NCBI GenBank assembly: GCA_016714015.1
Contig: JADJNZ010000001.1
Coordinates: 1,116,001 to 1,180,000 of the forward strand
Direction: 5' to 3'
Length of the DNA: 64,000 bases
Source of the DNA: Gemmatimonadota bacterium
GTDB taxonomy: Bacteria; Gemmatimonadota; Gemmatimonadetes; Gemmatimonadales; Gemmatimonadaceae
Of the stretch, positions 55,191 to 62,814 are shown one piece after another; the first letter of the stretch is position 1; every line of letters starts with the position of its first letter. The notes under the pieces are model-generated. The model saw nothing but the letters and a program-made list of their open reading frames with translations. It was not told the DNA's origin and searched no databases. The position numbers and the translations under genes were made by a program.

Positions 55191-56582
55191 TCAGCGCGAG
55201 GCGCGGTCGGAGGTCGGGGTCGCGCTGTCGAGCGCGGTCAGGAAGGACGGATCGCTCCCGAGCGCCTGATGGCGTTCGGCAGCGGCGATGAGGAGGCGGT
55301 AGCGCGCGAACGAGAGGCCTAGGTCGGCCTGCGTGCGCATCGCCTGCGCCTCGAGGAGGTCGGAGATGGTCGCGAGCCCACCGTCGTACTTGCGCGACAC
55401 GATCCGCAGCGCCTCGGCGGACTGTTCCGCTGCCTGCTCGGCGATGTCGAGCTGCGCCAAGGCGACGCCGAGCGACTCGCGGGTGCGCTCGCGTTCGAGC
55501 GCCGCGTTGGCCGTGGCCGCATCGCGCTGTGCCAAAGCGCCACGCGCGCGCGCCGCGGTCAGGCGCGACTCGGCGATCTCGCTCGCACCGGCGAATGGCG
55601 ACCAGCTCGCCATCACGCCCGCGGTCCAGCTGCGTTCGTTGGCGAAGAAGCCCGTGCGGTCGTTCCAGTCGTAGCGGGCGAAGCCGTTCACGCGCGGGAG
55701 GTAGAGCGACTTGCCGCGCAGCGCGTCGGCGCGCGCGGCGGAGAGCGCCAGCGTCGCGGCGCGTACGTCGGCGCGCTGGGCAGGACCGTCGTCCGACGCG
55801 TCGATCTCGAGCGTATCGGAGGAGACGAGCGCACGGATCGCGTCCGCAGTGGGCATCGACGACGGCAGGAGGTAGGTGGCCGTCGGTTCGCCGAGCAGCA
55901 GCGCGAGCGCACGTCGCGCGTGCGAGGCATCGCTCACGGCGGTCAGGCGCTGTGCGGTGACCTCGCCGGCGCGGACCTCGGCGAGGAGCGCGTCGGACCG
56001 CGTGACGAGCCCGGTGTCGGCGAGCGCCTTGGCGCGGGCGACGTGCGCCTGCGCGGCGCGCTCGGCCGCTTCGAGGGTCGCGCGCTTCTCGGTCGCGAGG
56101 GTGGCGCCAAAGTAGGCGCGGACGACATCGACGCGTGTGCCGGTGCGGGTCCAGTCGGCGGCCGCGGCTTGCGCCATTGCGGCCGCGCCGGCGGATGATC
56201 GCCCGACCCAGGCGTCCGCGTTGAAGAGCGGCTGCTCCAGGACGAGCCCCGCGGAGCGATTGCCTATCGCCGCAGGGAAGTTGAGCGTCGCCGGGTTGAA
56301 GTCGGCCGCCCCGATCTCTCGCTGGCGGAGCTTGGTGCCGAACGCGGCGATCGGATCGGTCGTGCGAACGTATCCGGCCTCGACGCGCAGCGCCGGGAGG
56401 ATTCCGCGATACGGCTGGAGCGCCTGTGCGGCCTGCGCGTCCGCGGTCGCCCCAGCGATGCGATTGGCGTAGGCTCGTCCGTCGGCGCGCGCGAGGGCGT
56501 CGCGCAGCGAGAGCGGCGACTGCGCCGCGAGCGGCGGGACGAGCACGAGGAGTGTGGCGAGGAGGAAGAGAGCGTTTCTCAT
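55191..56582 (-). CDS. TolC family outer-membrane efflux protein
   Basis: The ATG at 56582 gives 463 residues with a signal peptide (LFLLATLLVLVPPLAAQ). The long helical repeats of the outer membrane efflux family are visible: LSLRDALARADGRAYANRIAGATADAQAAQALQPYRGILPALRVEAGY, KRATLEAAERAAQAHVARAKALADTGLVTRSDALLAEVRAGEVTAQRL, and the second-half copy (ALRIVSRKYDGGLATISDLLEAQAMRTQADLGLSFARYRLLIAAAERHQALG). It forms the outer channel for the RND pump. Being first in the operon, it is next to the AT-rich promoter region. Confidence 0.94.
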   Translation of the reverse strand: MRNALFLLATLLVLVPPLAAQSPLSLRDALARADGRAYANRIAGATADAQAAQALQPYRGILPALRVEAGYVRTTDPIAAFGTKLRQREIGAADFNPATLNFPAAIGNRSAGLVLEQPLFNADAWVGRSSAGAAAMAQAAAADWTRTGTRVDVVRAYFGATLATEKRATLEAAERAAQAHVARAKALADTGLVTRSDALLAEVRAGEVTAQRLTAVSDASHARRALALLLGEPTATYLLPSSMPTADAIRALVSSDTLEIDASDDGPAQRADVRAATLALSAARADALRGKSLYLPRVNGFARYDWNDRTGFFANERSWTAGVMASWSPFAGASEIAESRLTAARARGALAQRDAATANAALERERTRESLGVALAQLDIAEQAAEQSAEALRIVSRKYDGGLATISDLLEAQAMRTQADLGLSFARYRLLIAAAERHQALGSDPSFLTALDSATPTSDRASR

Positions 56583-56640
56583 TGGTGCCTGTATGTAGTT
56601 ATATAACGATTCAGGAATATTACTGACCGACCTTCCCCCT
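56583..56640 (-). promoter_or_regulatory. AT-rich promoter/operator region of the efflux operon
   Basis: This stretch is strikingly AT-rich against its surroundings. It contains the perfect 10-bp palindrome GTTATATAAC (56598-56607) and AATATTACT just beyond. Read on the minus strand, TATAAC inside the palindrome is a plausible -10, so a repressor binding the palindrome would block transcription of tolC-adaptor-pump. No TetR- or MarR-type regulator gene is adjacent, so the regulator would act from elsewhere. Confidence 0.55.
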
Positions 56641-56778
56641 CGCAAGGGCATCGTGGAGCTCGCTGGCGGAGTGGCGGCATCTGGCACCCCGGACCGGGGG
56701 GGGAGCGGTCAGAATCGGCGGCTGGGGCACTCGCTCCGAGTCCACGCTCGACCCCAGCACGCGTCCCCTACGCGCGAG

Positions 56779-56836
56779 GAGCGGGTCAGGTCCCGCTCAG
56801 ATCGAGCTTAGGACGCGCTCAGGGCTCGCTGAGCGC
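56779..56836 (-). terminator. Two adjacent hairpins at the end of the TlpA gene
   Basis: GCGCTCA/TGAGCGC (56815-56821 with 56830-56836) includes the TlpA stop. GAGCGGG/CCCGCTC (56779-56785 with 56792-56798, loop TCAGGT) follows it. They separate TlpA from the efflux operon promoter on the same strand and probably stop read-through, although no T-run follows. Confidence 0.5.
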
Positions 56837-57406
56837 CCGCCGCACCGCCGGCTCGAGCGAGATCGCGCCGATCGGCCCCACGACCCGCTGGCGGACGACA
56901 CCGTCCCGCCCGATGAGGAAGCTCGTCGGGTAGCCGCGCACCCCACCGAATCGGAGCTCCGCCTCGCGCCCCACATGGGCCACGGGATACGTGACCCCCC
57001 GCTCGCGCACGTAGTCCGCGACCTTGCTGGTCGGCGCCTGGTCCACCGCGAGCCCCACAATCACGAAGCCGGCATCGCGATGCCGCTGGTACATCGCCTC
57101 GAGCACCGGCATCTCCACACGGCATGGGCCGCACCAGGTCGCCCAGAAGTTCACGAGCACGACCTTCCCGCGGAGCGAGTCGGCATCGAGGCGCGCGCCG
57201 GTCAGGCTCTCATATGAATAGCGCGGCATCGTCGACCCGCCGCTGCGCACGCCGACGAGTGCGCCGAGATGCGGCAGGAGCGTGGGGGCGGCGTAGAGCA
57301 GCGCCGCGATCCAGATGAGATCGCTCCAGTGCCAGCCACGCCGCTTGAGGCGTTCCCATCGCGAGGGACGGGCGACGGGTGGTTCGGGAACTTCGGTCGC
57401 GCTCAT
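56819..57406 (-). CDS. Membrane-anchored TlpA/ResA-like thioredoxin
   Basis: The ATG at 57406 gives 195 residues. A cytoplasmic basic start is followed by a membrane helix (LIWIAALLYAAPTLLPHLGALVGV, about 29-53). The thioredoxin-like domain shows LRGKVVLVNFWATWCGPCRVEMPVLEAMYQRHRDAGFVIVGLAVDQAP with the redox pair Cys92 and Cys95, and the cis-proline region VRGYPTSFLIGRDGVVRQRVVG. Such proteins keep periplasmic thiols reduced, for example during cytochrome c maturation. A cytochrome c gene exists in the window but far away. The gene stands alone between hairpins and a divergent lipoprotein. Confidence 0.93.
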   Translation of the reverse strand: MSATEVPEPPVARPSRWERLKRRGWHWSDLIWIAALLYAAPTLLPHLGALVGVRSGGSTMPRYSYESLTGARLDADSLRGKVVLVNFWATWCGPCRVEMPVLEAMYQRHRDAGFVIVGLAVDQAPTSKVADYVRERGVTYPVAHVGREAELRFGGVRGYPTSFLIGRDGVVRQRVVGPIGAISLEPAVRRALSEP

Positions 57407-57512
57407 GCGGAACAAGCTACACGGCCTGTCCACACCGGAACGCGGGCGTTATCGTCTCCCCCATCCGGTGCGGCCACCGCGCCTCCCTCACCCCATGCTT
57501 CGCGAGACCACG

Positions 57513-58145
57513 ATGCGCCCTCTCCTCGTCTCCGCCCTCGCCCTCGTCGCCGCGGCCTGTGCCGGCGCGGGTGCCGCTGCCGATCCGGGCAGCCCTTCGT
57601 CCCCGTCATCCGGCGGCGAGAGGCCGGTCGCCTCGCCGCCGCCCGCCGTCGCGACCGCCACCACGCCCACGGTGAACACCAATCGCGTCGTCACCACCAG
57701 CGGTCAGACGATGCAGATGAACGCGATGAACATCGACCTCGACGTCAAGCTCTTCGTGACCGGCACGGTCGACGAGGCGTGGGCCGTGCTTCCGGGCGTG
57801 TACGCCGAGCTCGGAATCCCGCTCTCGGTGAACGACAACGTGCGCAAGACGCTCGGCAACACCGGCTGGCGCGTGCGCCGTTCGATCGGTCGCGTGCCGG
57901 CGCAACGCTATCTCGACTGCGGGTCGAGCGGCACGCTCGAGAACGCGGAGACCTACCAGCTCAACCTGTCGATCATCACCACGGTGGTCCCGAATCAGAA
58001 CGGCGGCAGCGTCGTCAGTACCGCCCTCAGCGGCACGGGCAAGAACCCCGTCACGTCGAGCGCCGCGGAGGTGCGGTGCGCCTCGAAGGGCGACCTCGAG
58101 CTGCGCATCCGGGACATGGTGCAGAAGGCGATGTACGCGAAGTAG
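57513..58145 (+). CDS. Putative lipoprotein of unknown function
   Basis: The ATG at 57513 (an alternative lies at 57495) gives 210 residues. Lipobox VAAAC ends at Cys16. A Ser/Pro/Ala/Thr-rich linker (about 20-65) precedes a folded domain: MNIDLDVKLFVTGTVDEAWAVLPGVYAELGIPLSVNDNVRKTLGNTGWRVRRSIGRVPAQRYLDCG, YQLNLSIITTVV, GKNPVTSSAAEVRCASKGDLELRIRDMVQKAM. Two cysteines (LDCGS, VRCAS) may form a disulfide. The pattern VDEAWAVLP-VYAELGIP resembles a family of small outer-membrane or periplasmic proteins seen in several phyla, but no function is known. Confidence 0.75.
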   Translation: MRPLLVSALALVAAACAGAGAAADPGSPSSPSSGGERPVASPPPAVATATTPTVNTNRVVTTSGQTMQMNAMNIDLDVKLFVTGTVDEAWAVLPGVYAELGIPLSVNDNVRKTLGNTGWRVRRSIGRVPAQRYLDCGSSGTLENAETYQLNLSIITTVVPNQNGGSVVSTALSGTGKNPVTSSAAEVRCASKGDLELRIRDMVQKAMYAK

Positions 58146-58162
58146 AGGGCAGAAGGCCGGTG

Positions 58163-58190
58163 CGGACGGTTGAGGGCCCTCAGCCGTCCG
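58163..58190. terminator. 28-bp palindrome between convergent genes, probable bidirectional terminator
   Basis: CGGACGGTTGAGGG pairs with CCCTCAGCCGTCCG at 13 Watson-Crick positions plus one G-U, with no unpaired loop in DNA. It lies 18 bases after the lipoprotein stop and contains the stop codon of the convergent glutathione peroxidase gene (58180-58182). Confidence 0.7.
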
Positions 58191-58683
58191 CTGGTGGCAC
58201 CAGCGCCTTCGCCACTTCCGGCTCGATCGCCGAGGGTTCATCGGTCGGCGCGTAGCGCTTGAGCACCGTGCCGTCCCGCCCGACGAGGAACTTCGTGAAG
58301 TTCCACTTGATCGCCTCCGTCCCGAGGAAGCCCGGGCGTTCCCCCTTCAGGTGCTTCCACAACGGATGCGCGTCGGGGCCGTTCACGTCGACCTTCGCGA
58401 ACAGCGGGAAGGTCACGCCGTAGGTCATCGAGCAGAACGTCTCGATCGCGCGTTCATCCCCCGGTTCCTGCCCCGCGAACTGGTTGCACGGGAAGCCGAG
58501 CACCGAGAATCCCTGCGACGCGAGGCGCTCGTGCATCGCCTCGAGACCCGCGTACTGCGGCGTGAGTCCGCACTGGCTCGCGACGTTCACGATGAGCAGC
58601 ACCTGCCCACGGTAGGGCGCGAGGGTGGTGGGTTCGCCGTGCAGCGTCGTGACGGGGATCTCGTAGATGCTCTCGGTGCTCAT
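58180..58683 (-). CDS. Glutathione peroxidase-like (thiol peroxidase) protein
   Basis: The ATG at 58683 overlaps the GDSL stop (ATGA) and gives 167 residues. Family motifs: LLIVNVASQCGLTPQY with peroxidatic Cys38 (cysteine, not selenocysteine), GFPCNQFAGQEPG with the catalytic Gln, and KWNFTKFLVGRDGTVLKRYAPTD with the catalytic Trp and Asn. GAKVDVNG-type sequence (LFAKVDVNGPDAHPLW) is also typical. Bacterial members reduce hydroperoxides with thioredoxin rather than glutathione. It acts in the cytoplasm. The long open frame upstream is antisense or GDSL-coding and not part of this protein. Confidence 0.95.
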   Translation of the reverse strand: MSTESIYEIPVTTLHGEPTTLAPYRGQVLLIVNVASQCGLTPQYAGLEAMHERLASQGFSVLGFPCNQFAGQEPGDERAIETFCSMTYGVTFPLFAKVDVNGPDAHPLWKHLKGERPGFLGTEAIKWNFTKFLVGRDGTVLKRYAPTDEPSAIEPEVAKALVPPADG

Positions 58684-59468
58684 GAGTCGACCGGCGTGAG
58701 GGTCGGGCGCTTGGCGGTGATGCCATCCCCGGAGGAGCGGCCGAGCGCGTGCCGCACGGCCCATGGCATGAAGTGCTCGGCGAACCAGCGCAGTTCCCCG
58801 GCCTTCCGTGCGAGCGCATGGGGGCGCGGCCGGTGCGGCAGCGGCACTGACCAACTGTCGTCGACGCCGGGGAGGTCGAGCGCGTGGGCCAGCGCCGCCG
58901 CGATCCGTCGATGCCCCTCGGTGTTGGCATGCAGCCGATCGCCGCTCCAGAAGCGCGGATCGGTCACCCACGGATACGCCGCGAGGTCGGCGACGATCGT
59001 CCCCGTCTCACGCGAGACGGCGCGGACCGCCTCGTTGAACGCCATCAGCTTTGGCGCTGCCGCCTTCGCGAGCGGCATCACCTCGCTCAGGTCCGGCATC
59101 GTGATCGTGAGCACCGTCGCCCCCTGGTCACGCAGGGCGCGTTGCATGAACCGGATGTCCTCGATCACCGGTTCGAGTGCGAAGCCGCGGCGGATCACGT
59201 CGTTCGTGCCGCAGAAGACCGACGCCAGATCGGGACGCATCGCGAGCGCCGGCCCGAGTTGTTCCTCCCGGATCTGCCGCGTGCGGCGCCCGCGGATCGC
59301 GAGGTTGGCGTAGAGGAGCGGCTCGGCCCCCGGCGTCGTGAGCGCTCGCGCCTGCGCGACGTGCGCGGCGAGCCGATCGGCCCAGCCGCGGAAGCGCCGG
59401 CGGTCGATCGGGTCACAGAGACCTTCGGTGGAGCTGTCGCCGAGGGCGACGTAGCGGACGAACGGCAG
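58680..59468 (-). CDS. SGNH/GDSL-family hydrolase, apparent CTG start
   Basis: Block I is YVALGDSSTEGLCDP with the nucleophile Ser, block II includes LLYANLAIRGRRTRQI, block III is VFCGTNDV, and block V is WSGDRLHANTEGHRRIA with the Asp-His pair. The catalytic block I requires the protein to begin upstream of 59441. No ATG, GTG or TTG exists in frame between the TGA near 59495 and block I. The CTG at 59468 has GGAG five bases upstream and gives a natural N-terminus (PFVRYVALGDS), so I use it (262 residues). It probably acts as an esterase or lipase in the cytoplasm, since no signal is present. It is coupled to the peroxidase. Confidence 0.82.
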   Translation of the reverse strand: MPFVRYVALGDSSTEGLCDPIDRRRFRGWADRLAAHVAQARALTTPGAEPLLYANLAIRGRRTRQIREEQLGPALAMRPDLASVFCGTNDVIRRGFALEPVIEDIRFMQRALRDQGATVLTITMPDLSEVMPLAKAAAPKLMAFNEAVRAVSRETGTIVADLAAYPWVTDPRFWSGDRLHANTEGHRRIAAALAHALDLPGVDDSWSVPLPHRPRPHALARKAGELRWFAEHFMPWAVRHALGRSSGDGITAKRPTLTPVDS

Positions 59469-59481
59469 CGGAGCTCCGATC

Positions 59482-59706
59482 CTAGGGGTTCTTCGTCATG
59501 GAGTCGAGCTGCGCCCGCCGGGCCGCCGCCGAATCCTGCGCCGCGAGCGCTCCGCGGACCCCACCCGCACCGGGGAGCGCCGACGCCCCGACGGTCGAAT
59601 CGACCGCGCGCTGCTCTTCAGCCGTGCGCGGGGGACGGGGCGCCTCCTCCTTGGAACAGGCACCGGCGAGCAGGACGATGGGGACGAACAGGAGGGCGCG
59701 ACGCAT
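59482..59706 (-). CDS. Small lipoprotein of unknown function
   Basis: The product has 74 residues. A basic start and hydrophobic core (ALLFVPIVLLAGAC) end at lipobox Cys17. The rest is polar and probably disordered (SKEEAPRPPRTAEEQRAVDSTVG, QDSAAARRAQLDSMTKNP). No family is recognised. Its stop (TAG) lies 13 bases before the proposed CTG of the GDSL gene, so translation of the two is likely coupled. Confidence 0.72.
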   Translation of the reverse strand: MRRALLFVPIVLLAGACSKEEAPRPPRTAEEQRAVDSTVGASALPGAGGVRGALAAQDSAAARRAQLDSMTKNP

Positions 59707-59743
59707 GCGAGACTCCGGGTGGGTGGGCAACGAAGGATAACGC

Positions 59744-60934
59744 TCAGGCGCGCCAGTCGTCCCCGGGCATGCTCCGCCGCATGAACGCGTCGAACAGCGG
59801 CACAGAGAACGCGGTGTCCCCATGCAGCGGACTCCAGATCATCCCCTTCGTGATGAGCGACGCCCGGATGGGGCCGAGCGAGGACGACTGCTTGCCGAGC
59901 ACCTCGGCGATGTCCCCCGTGCGATGCGGCCCAGGTCCCAGCTCCGCCATCGCGCGCAGGTAGCGCTTCTCGGCCGCCGTGAGCCGATCGAAGCGCACGC
60001 GGAAGAAGCTCTCGTCGAGCGCCGCGATCGCGGTCACCGAGGCGCGCGCGACGTCCTGCACCGTGATCGGCGAGCGCTCTGCCGCGTCCCACGCGTGCTT
60101 CCCCCACTCTTGCAGGAAGTACGCGTAGCCCTTCGTGTGGAAGATGATCCGCGCGACCGCGTCGGGGGTGATCGCCGCGCCCTCGTGCTCGATCGGCTTG
60201 GTGATCGCATCGCGCGCGGCGTCGGGCGGGAGTGGCCCGATGGTCGGGAAGTCGAAGAGCCGCTCCGCATAGGACTTCGCGTTCCCCATCTGGCCGGGCA
60301 GCTGCGGGAGCCCCGCCCCGACGAGGATCACCGGCTGCTGCTGCTGGGCCATGCGGTGCAGCGCGGTGATGAGCGCGGCGAGCTGCTCCTCCGCCACGTA
60401 CTGGAGTTCGTCGACGAAGATCGCGAGGGCCGTGTCCGCGGCGGCCGCCGCCGCGGCCGCGGTCTCGAGCAAGGCCTGCAGATCGTGTTCGAGGTCGCCG
60501 TTGTCGGCGAGCCCGGCCTCCGGTTCCTGATCGAAGCCGACCTCGATGTCCTCGTACTTCACCTTGAGCGACTTGGCGAAGCCGGCGAGCGCCCGCAGGC
60601 CGCGCTTCGCGAGATCGGCCGCGCGCGATTGGCGCGAGAGCCGGAGGAGCGCGAGGCGCAGTTGCGGCGCGAGGATGGCCGGCAGGGACCGGTGCTCCGG
60701 CGCCTCGATGCGGATCACCTCGATTCCCGTCGCGGCGGCCTCCTCGCACATGCGATCCAGCAGCACGGTCTTTCCCACACCGCGAAGCCCGACCATGAGG
60801 ACGCTCTTCGTCGCCCGACGGATCCGCGTGCGGGCGATCGCGACCCGGACCGTCTCGATCAGCTCGTCGCGGCCGGCGAGCTCGGGGGGCGGGGCACCGG
60901 CGCCTGGTGCGAAGGGATTGCGGACGGGGTCCAT
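59744..60934 (-). CDS. AAA ATPase of the ORC/Cdc6-like ATP-binding family
   Basis: The ATG at 60934 follows AAGGAT and gives 396 residues. Residues about 20-230 form the AAA/STAND-like ATPase: ELAGRDELIETVRVAIARTR, Walker A VLMVGLRGVGKTVLLDRM, an alanine-rich stretch, Walker B ALAIFVDELQYVAEEQL and sensor-like ILVGAGLPQLPGQMGNAKSYAERLF. The C-terminal third looks like a winged helix (LTAAEKRYLRAMAELGPGPHRTGDIAEVLGKQSSSLGPIRASLITKGMI). Such stand-alone proteins are widespread and often annotated only as ATP-binding. Some belong to mobile or defence contexts, but no partner is seen here. It is preceded by an AT-rich island. Confidence 0.85.
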   Translation of the reverse strand: MDPVRNPFAPGAGAPPPELAGRDELIETVRVAIARTRIRRATKSVLMVGLRGVGKTVLLDRMCEEAAATGIEVIRIEAPEHRSLPAILAPQLRLALLRLSRQSRAADLAKRGLRALAGFAKSLKVKYEDIEVGFDQEPEAGLADNGDLEHDLQALLETAAAAAAAADTALAIFVDELQYVAEEQLAALITALHRMAQQQQPVILVGAGLPQLPGQMGNAKSYAERLFDFPTIGPLPPDAARDAITKPIEHEGAAITPDAVARIIFHTKGYAYFLQEWGKHAWDAAERSPITVQDVARASVTAIAALDESFFRVRFDRLTAAEKRYLRAMAELGPGPHRTGDIAEVLGKQSSSLGPIRASLITKGMIWSPLHGDTAFSVPLFDAFMRRSMPGDDWRA

Positions 60935-61020
60935 ATCCTTGATATACCGATATTTGTGTCTTTATGCAAATCACATAATTAATCGAATATCGATATCTCT
61001 TTCACTGGCAACAGTTTGTG
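60935..61020 (-). promoter_or_regulatory. AT-rich island upstream of the AAA ATPase
   Basis: These roughly 86 bases are exceptionally AT-rich for this GC-rich window. They contain a perfect ATATCGATAT palindrome (60987-60996) plus related CGATAT/ATATCG fragments at about 60948-60954 and GATATAC nearby. On the minus strand several -10-like hexamers (TATATC, TAATTA, GATATC) are possible. It is best read as the promoter and operator region of the ATPase gene, with repeated ATATCG half-sites that could bind a regulator, possibly the ATPase's own winged helix (inference). Confidence 0.55.
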
Positions 61021-61164
61021 ACAGCTGCATCCACCGGTGATTTCGCCGAAGAGCGGTCCTTTGAGCCGCCATTGAGGGCTCCAGGAGGGCCGAAGCGGCG
61101 CCGGATTACCCCGGTAACCCACGCGGCGGGTATAGTCTTCGGCGGTCCATCCCATGGAGAGTCG

Positions 61165-61773
61165 ATGCCGCGCCTGACCCACGTTCTCGCTCGGATGACA
61201 CGCCCCCTGCTCCTGCTGCTCTCCCTGTCGCTCGCGGCCTGTGGACCGGCCTTCATCTCCCCGGTCCTGCGCCCCGAGGAGCTCGCATTCGACCGCGCGT
61301 TGCTCGGGGAGTGGATCGAAGCTGAACCCGAGGACGCCGCGCACCCGCAGCGGGCGACGGTCGCCGCGGACTCGAGCGATGGCTATCGCATCACGTATCA
61401 GGACGAGGACGGACACCTGAATCACTTCGTCGGGCAGCTCGGTCGGTTCGCCGGACTTCGCGTGCTCGAACTCGGACCGGCCCCCGCGGACTCGGACGGC
61501 GAAGGCGAGTACTCGCGTGCGTTGCAGCTGCCGCTGCGGACGCTGCTGGTGGTCTCCGTCCTCGATGCTTCGCAGGTGCGCTTCGCGTTGCTCGAACCCG
61601 AGGTCCTGGAGCGCGCGCTGCAGGCGGAACCGCATCCGACGCCATGGGTGAGGACGGACGATGATCGGGTGGTGCTGACCGCCGACGCGGCGGCACTCCG
61701 CGAGTTCCTCCACGGCCATCTCGCGCGGCCCGGGACGGTGGGAGAGTCGGTGCGGTTCGTGCGGCGGCGCTAG
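61165..61773 (+). CDS. Lipoprotein of unknown function
   Basis: The ATG at 61165 follows GGAGA. Earlier in-frame codons back to 61018 have no ribosome site and overlap the AT-rich region. The 202 residues have a signal with lipobox SLAAC, Cys26. The mature part starts GPAFISPVLRPEELAFDRALLGEWIEAEPEDAAHPQRATVAADSSDGYRITYQDEDGHLNHFVGQLGRFAGLRVLELGP. This resembles small lipocalin-like or DUF lipoproteins that begin with a LLGEW motif. The later part is helical or strand-mixed (LQLPLRTLLVVSVLDASQVRFALL). The putative ligand is unknown. Confidence 0.75.
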   Translation: MPRLTHVLARMTRPLLLLLSLSLAACGPAFISPVLRPEELAFDRALLGEWIEAEPEDAAHPQRATVAADSSDGYRITYQDEDGHLNHFVGQLGRFAGLRVLELGPAPADSDGEGEYSRALQLPLRTLLVVSVLDASQVRFALLEPEVLERALQAEPHPTPWVRTDDDRVVLTADAAALREFLHGHLARPGTVGESVRFVRRR

Positions 61774-61811
61774 GGTCCGCGGTTCTTGCGCCTCCGCGCG
61801 CCCGCCCCGCC

Positions 61812-62810
61812 TCACACGATCGCGATCCAGCCCATCGCGCCCTGCTCGGCCATCCGGCTCTGGTGCGGATGGAACATCACGCGCCCCGGCTCGGGGAACC
61901 GCATCTCCAGCACGGCGCGCTCGCCCACGGTGAGCGCCACCACGTCGGTGTGCTCGTCCGCGACGAGGCGTGTCCCGGACCGGAACACGTCGAAGGTGTT
62001 CGCATGCAGATGGAAGGTCGCGACGGGCTCATCGACGACGAGATTCGCGACGTAGAGGCGCACGAGTTCGCCGCGGCGCACCTTGAGCGGATGCCGCGCG
62101 AAGAAGCCGGCGACACCGTTCCATCCGAAGAGGTCGCTGCGGCCGTCGCCATCGACGTCATAGCCGCCGAGCACGAGCACCCGCTCCGCGGCCGGCGCGC
62201 GCCCTCCGGGTGGATCGACGAGCATCAGCCCGTGCAGTCCTCGCCCCAGGTGCTGCGCCCCGGGCACCAGATCGCAGTGATACGGATAGACGCCGAACGG
62301 TCGGGGCGCGATCTCGTAGGTGCGCTCGCCGCCGGGCGGGATCGGCTCCCACCCGTCCTGCACCGGGGCGTGCGCGCCGTGCGTGTGCAGGTTGTGCGGA
62401 TGCGCCGTGAGGTTCCGCACGGTGAGGGTGAGCGTTTCGCCCTCGGTCACGCGAAGGATGGGGCCGGGGATGGTACCGTCGAAGGTCCAGCCGTCCATCA
62501 CCACGCCCTGCGCGACCTCCACCGGGCGCTGCGTGATGGTGATCGTGCGCGAGACCGCGCCGCGCGTCATCGGCGGCGGGATGGTCAGGGCGTCGAGGGC
62601 CGCGGGACCGAGCGCGGTCGGCGGTTCGGCACCGTGACCGTACGGCGAGTGCACCTCGCCTTGCGGGCCCTCGAGACGTGCGCCGGCGAGACCACCGCGC
62701 GCGGCACGCACCGAGTCGCGCGCCTCGCGCACGCCGCGCACGACGGCGCCGGCGGTCACCGCGACGGTGGCACCAGCCAATCCCCAGAGCAGCTCCCGGC
62801 GCGTGGGCAC
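61812..62810 (-). CDS. Two-domain multicopper oxidase with Tat-like signal
   Basis: The protein has 332 residues. The N-terminus PTRRELLWGLAGATVAVTAGAVV is a Tat-type signal. Copper motifs: HPHNLHTHGAHAP (about 137-149), YPYHCDLVPGAQHLGRGLHGLMLVD, FHLHANTFDVF and MFHPHQSRMAEQGAMGW. The HPHNLHTHG and YHCD-HLGRGLHGLM patterns are those of two-domain oxidases related to copper nitrite reductase and small laccases. The FHPH-xSRMAEQGAMG end supplies the inter-subunit or type 1 ligands. It probably oxidises a small substrate or metal in the periplasm. It starts five bases downstream of the beta-helix protein's stop, so the two genes form an operon. Confidence 0.92.
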   Translation of the reverse strand: MPTRRELLWGLAGATVAVTAGAVVRGVREARDSVRAARGGLAGARLEGPQGEVHSPYGHGAEPPTALGPAALDALTIPPPMTRGAVSRTITITQRPVEVAQGVVMDGWTFDGTIPGPILRVTEGETLTLTVRNLTAHPHNLHTHGAHAPVQDGWEPIPPGGERTYEIAPRPFGVYPYHCDLVPGAQHLGRGLHGLMLVDPPGGRAPAAERVLVLGGYDVDGDGRSDLFGWNGVAGFFARHPLKVRRGELVRLYVANLVVDEPVATFHLHANTFDVFRSGTRLVADEHTDVVALTVGERAVLEMRFPEPGRVMFHPHQSRMAEQGAMGWIAIV

Positions 62811-62814
62811 GGTC

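Noticed and set aside
58180..58683. Selenoprotein glutathione peroxidase
   Set aside because: The active site codon is a plain cysteine and there is no in-frame TGA in the domain.
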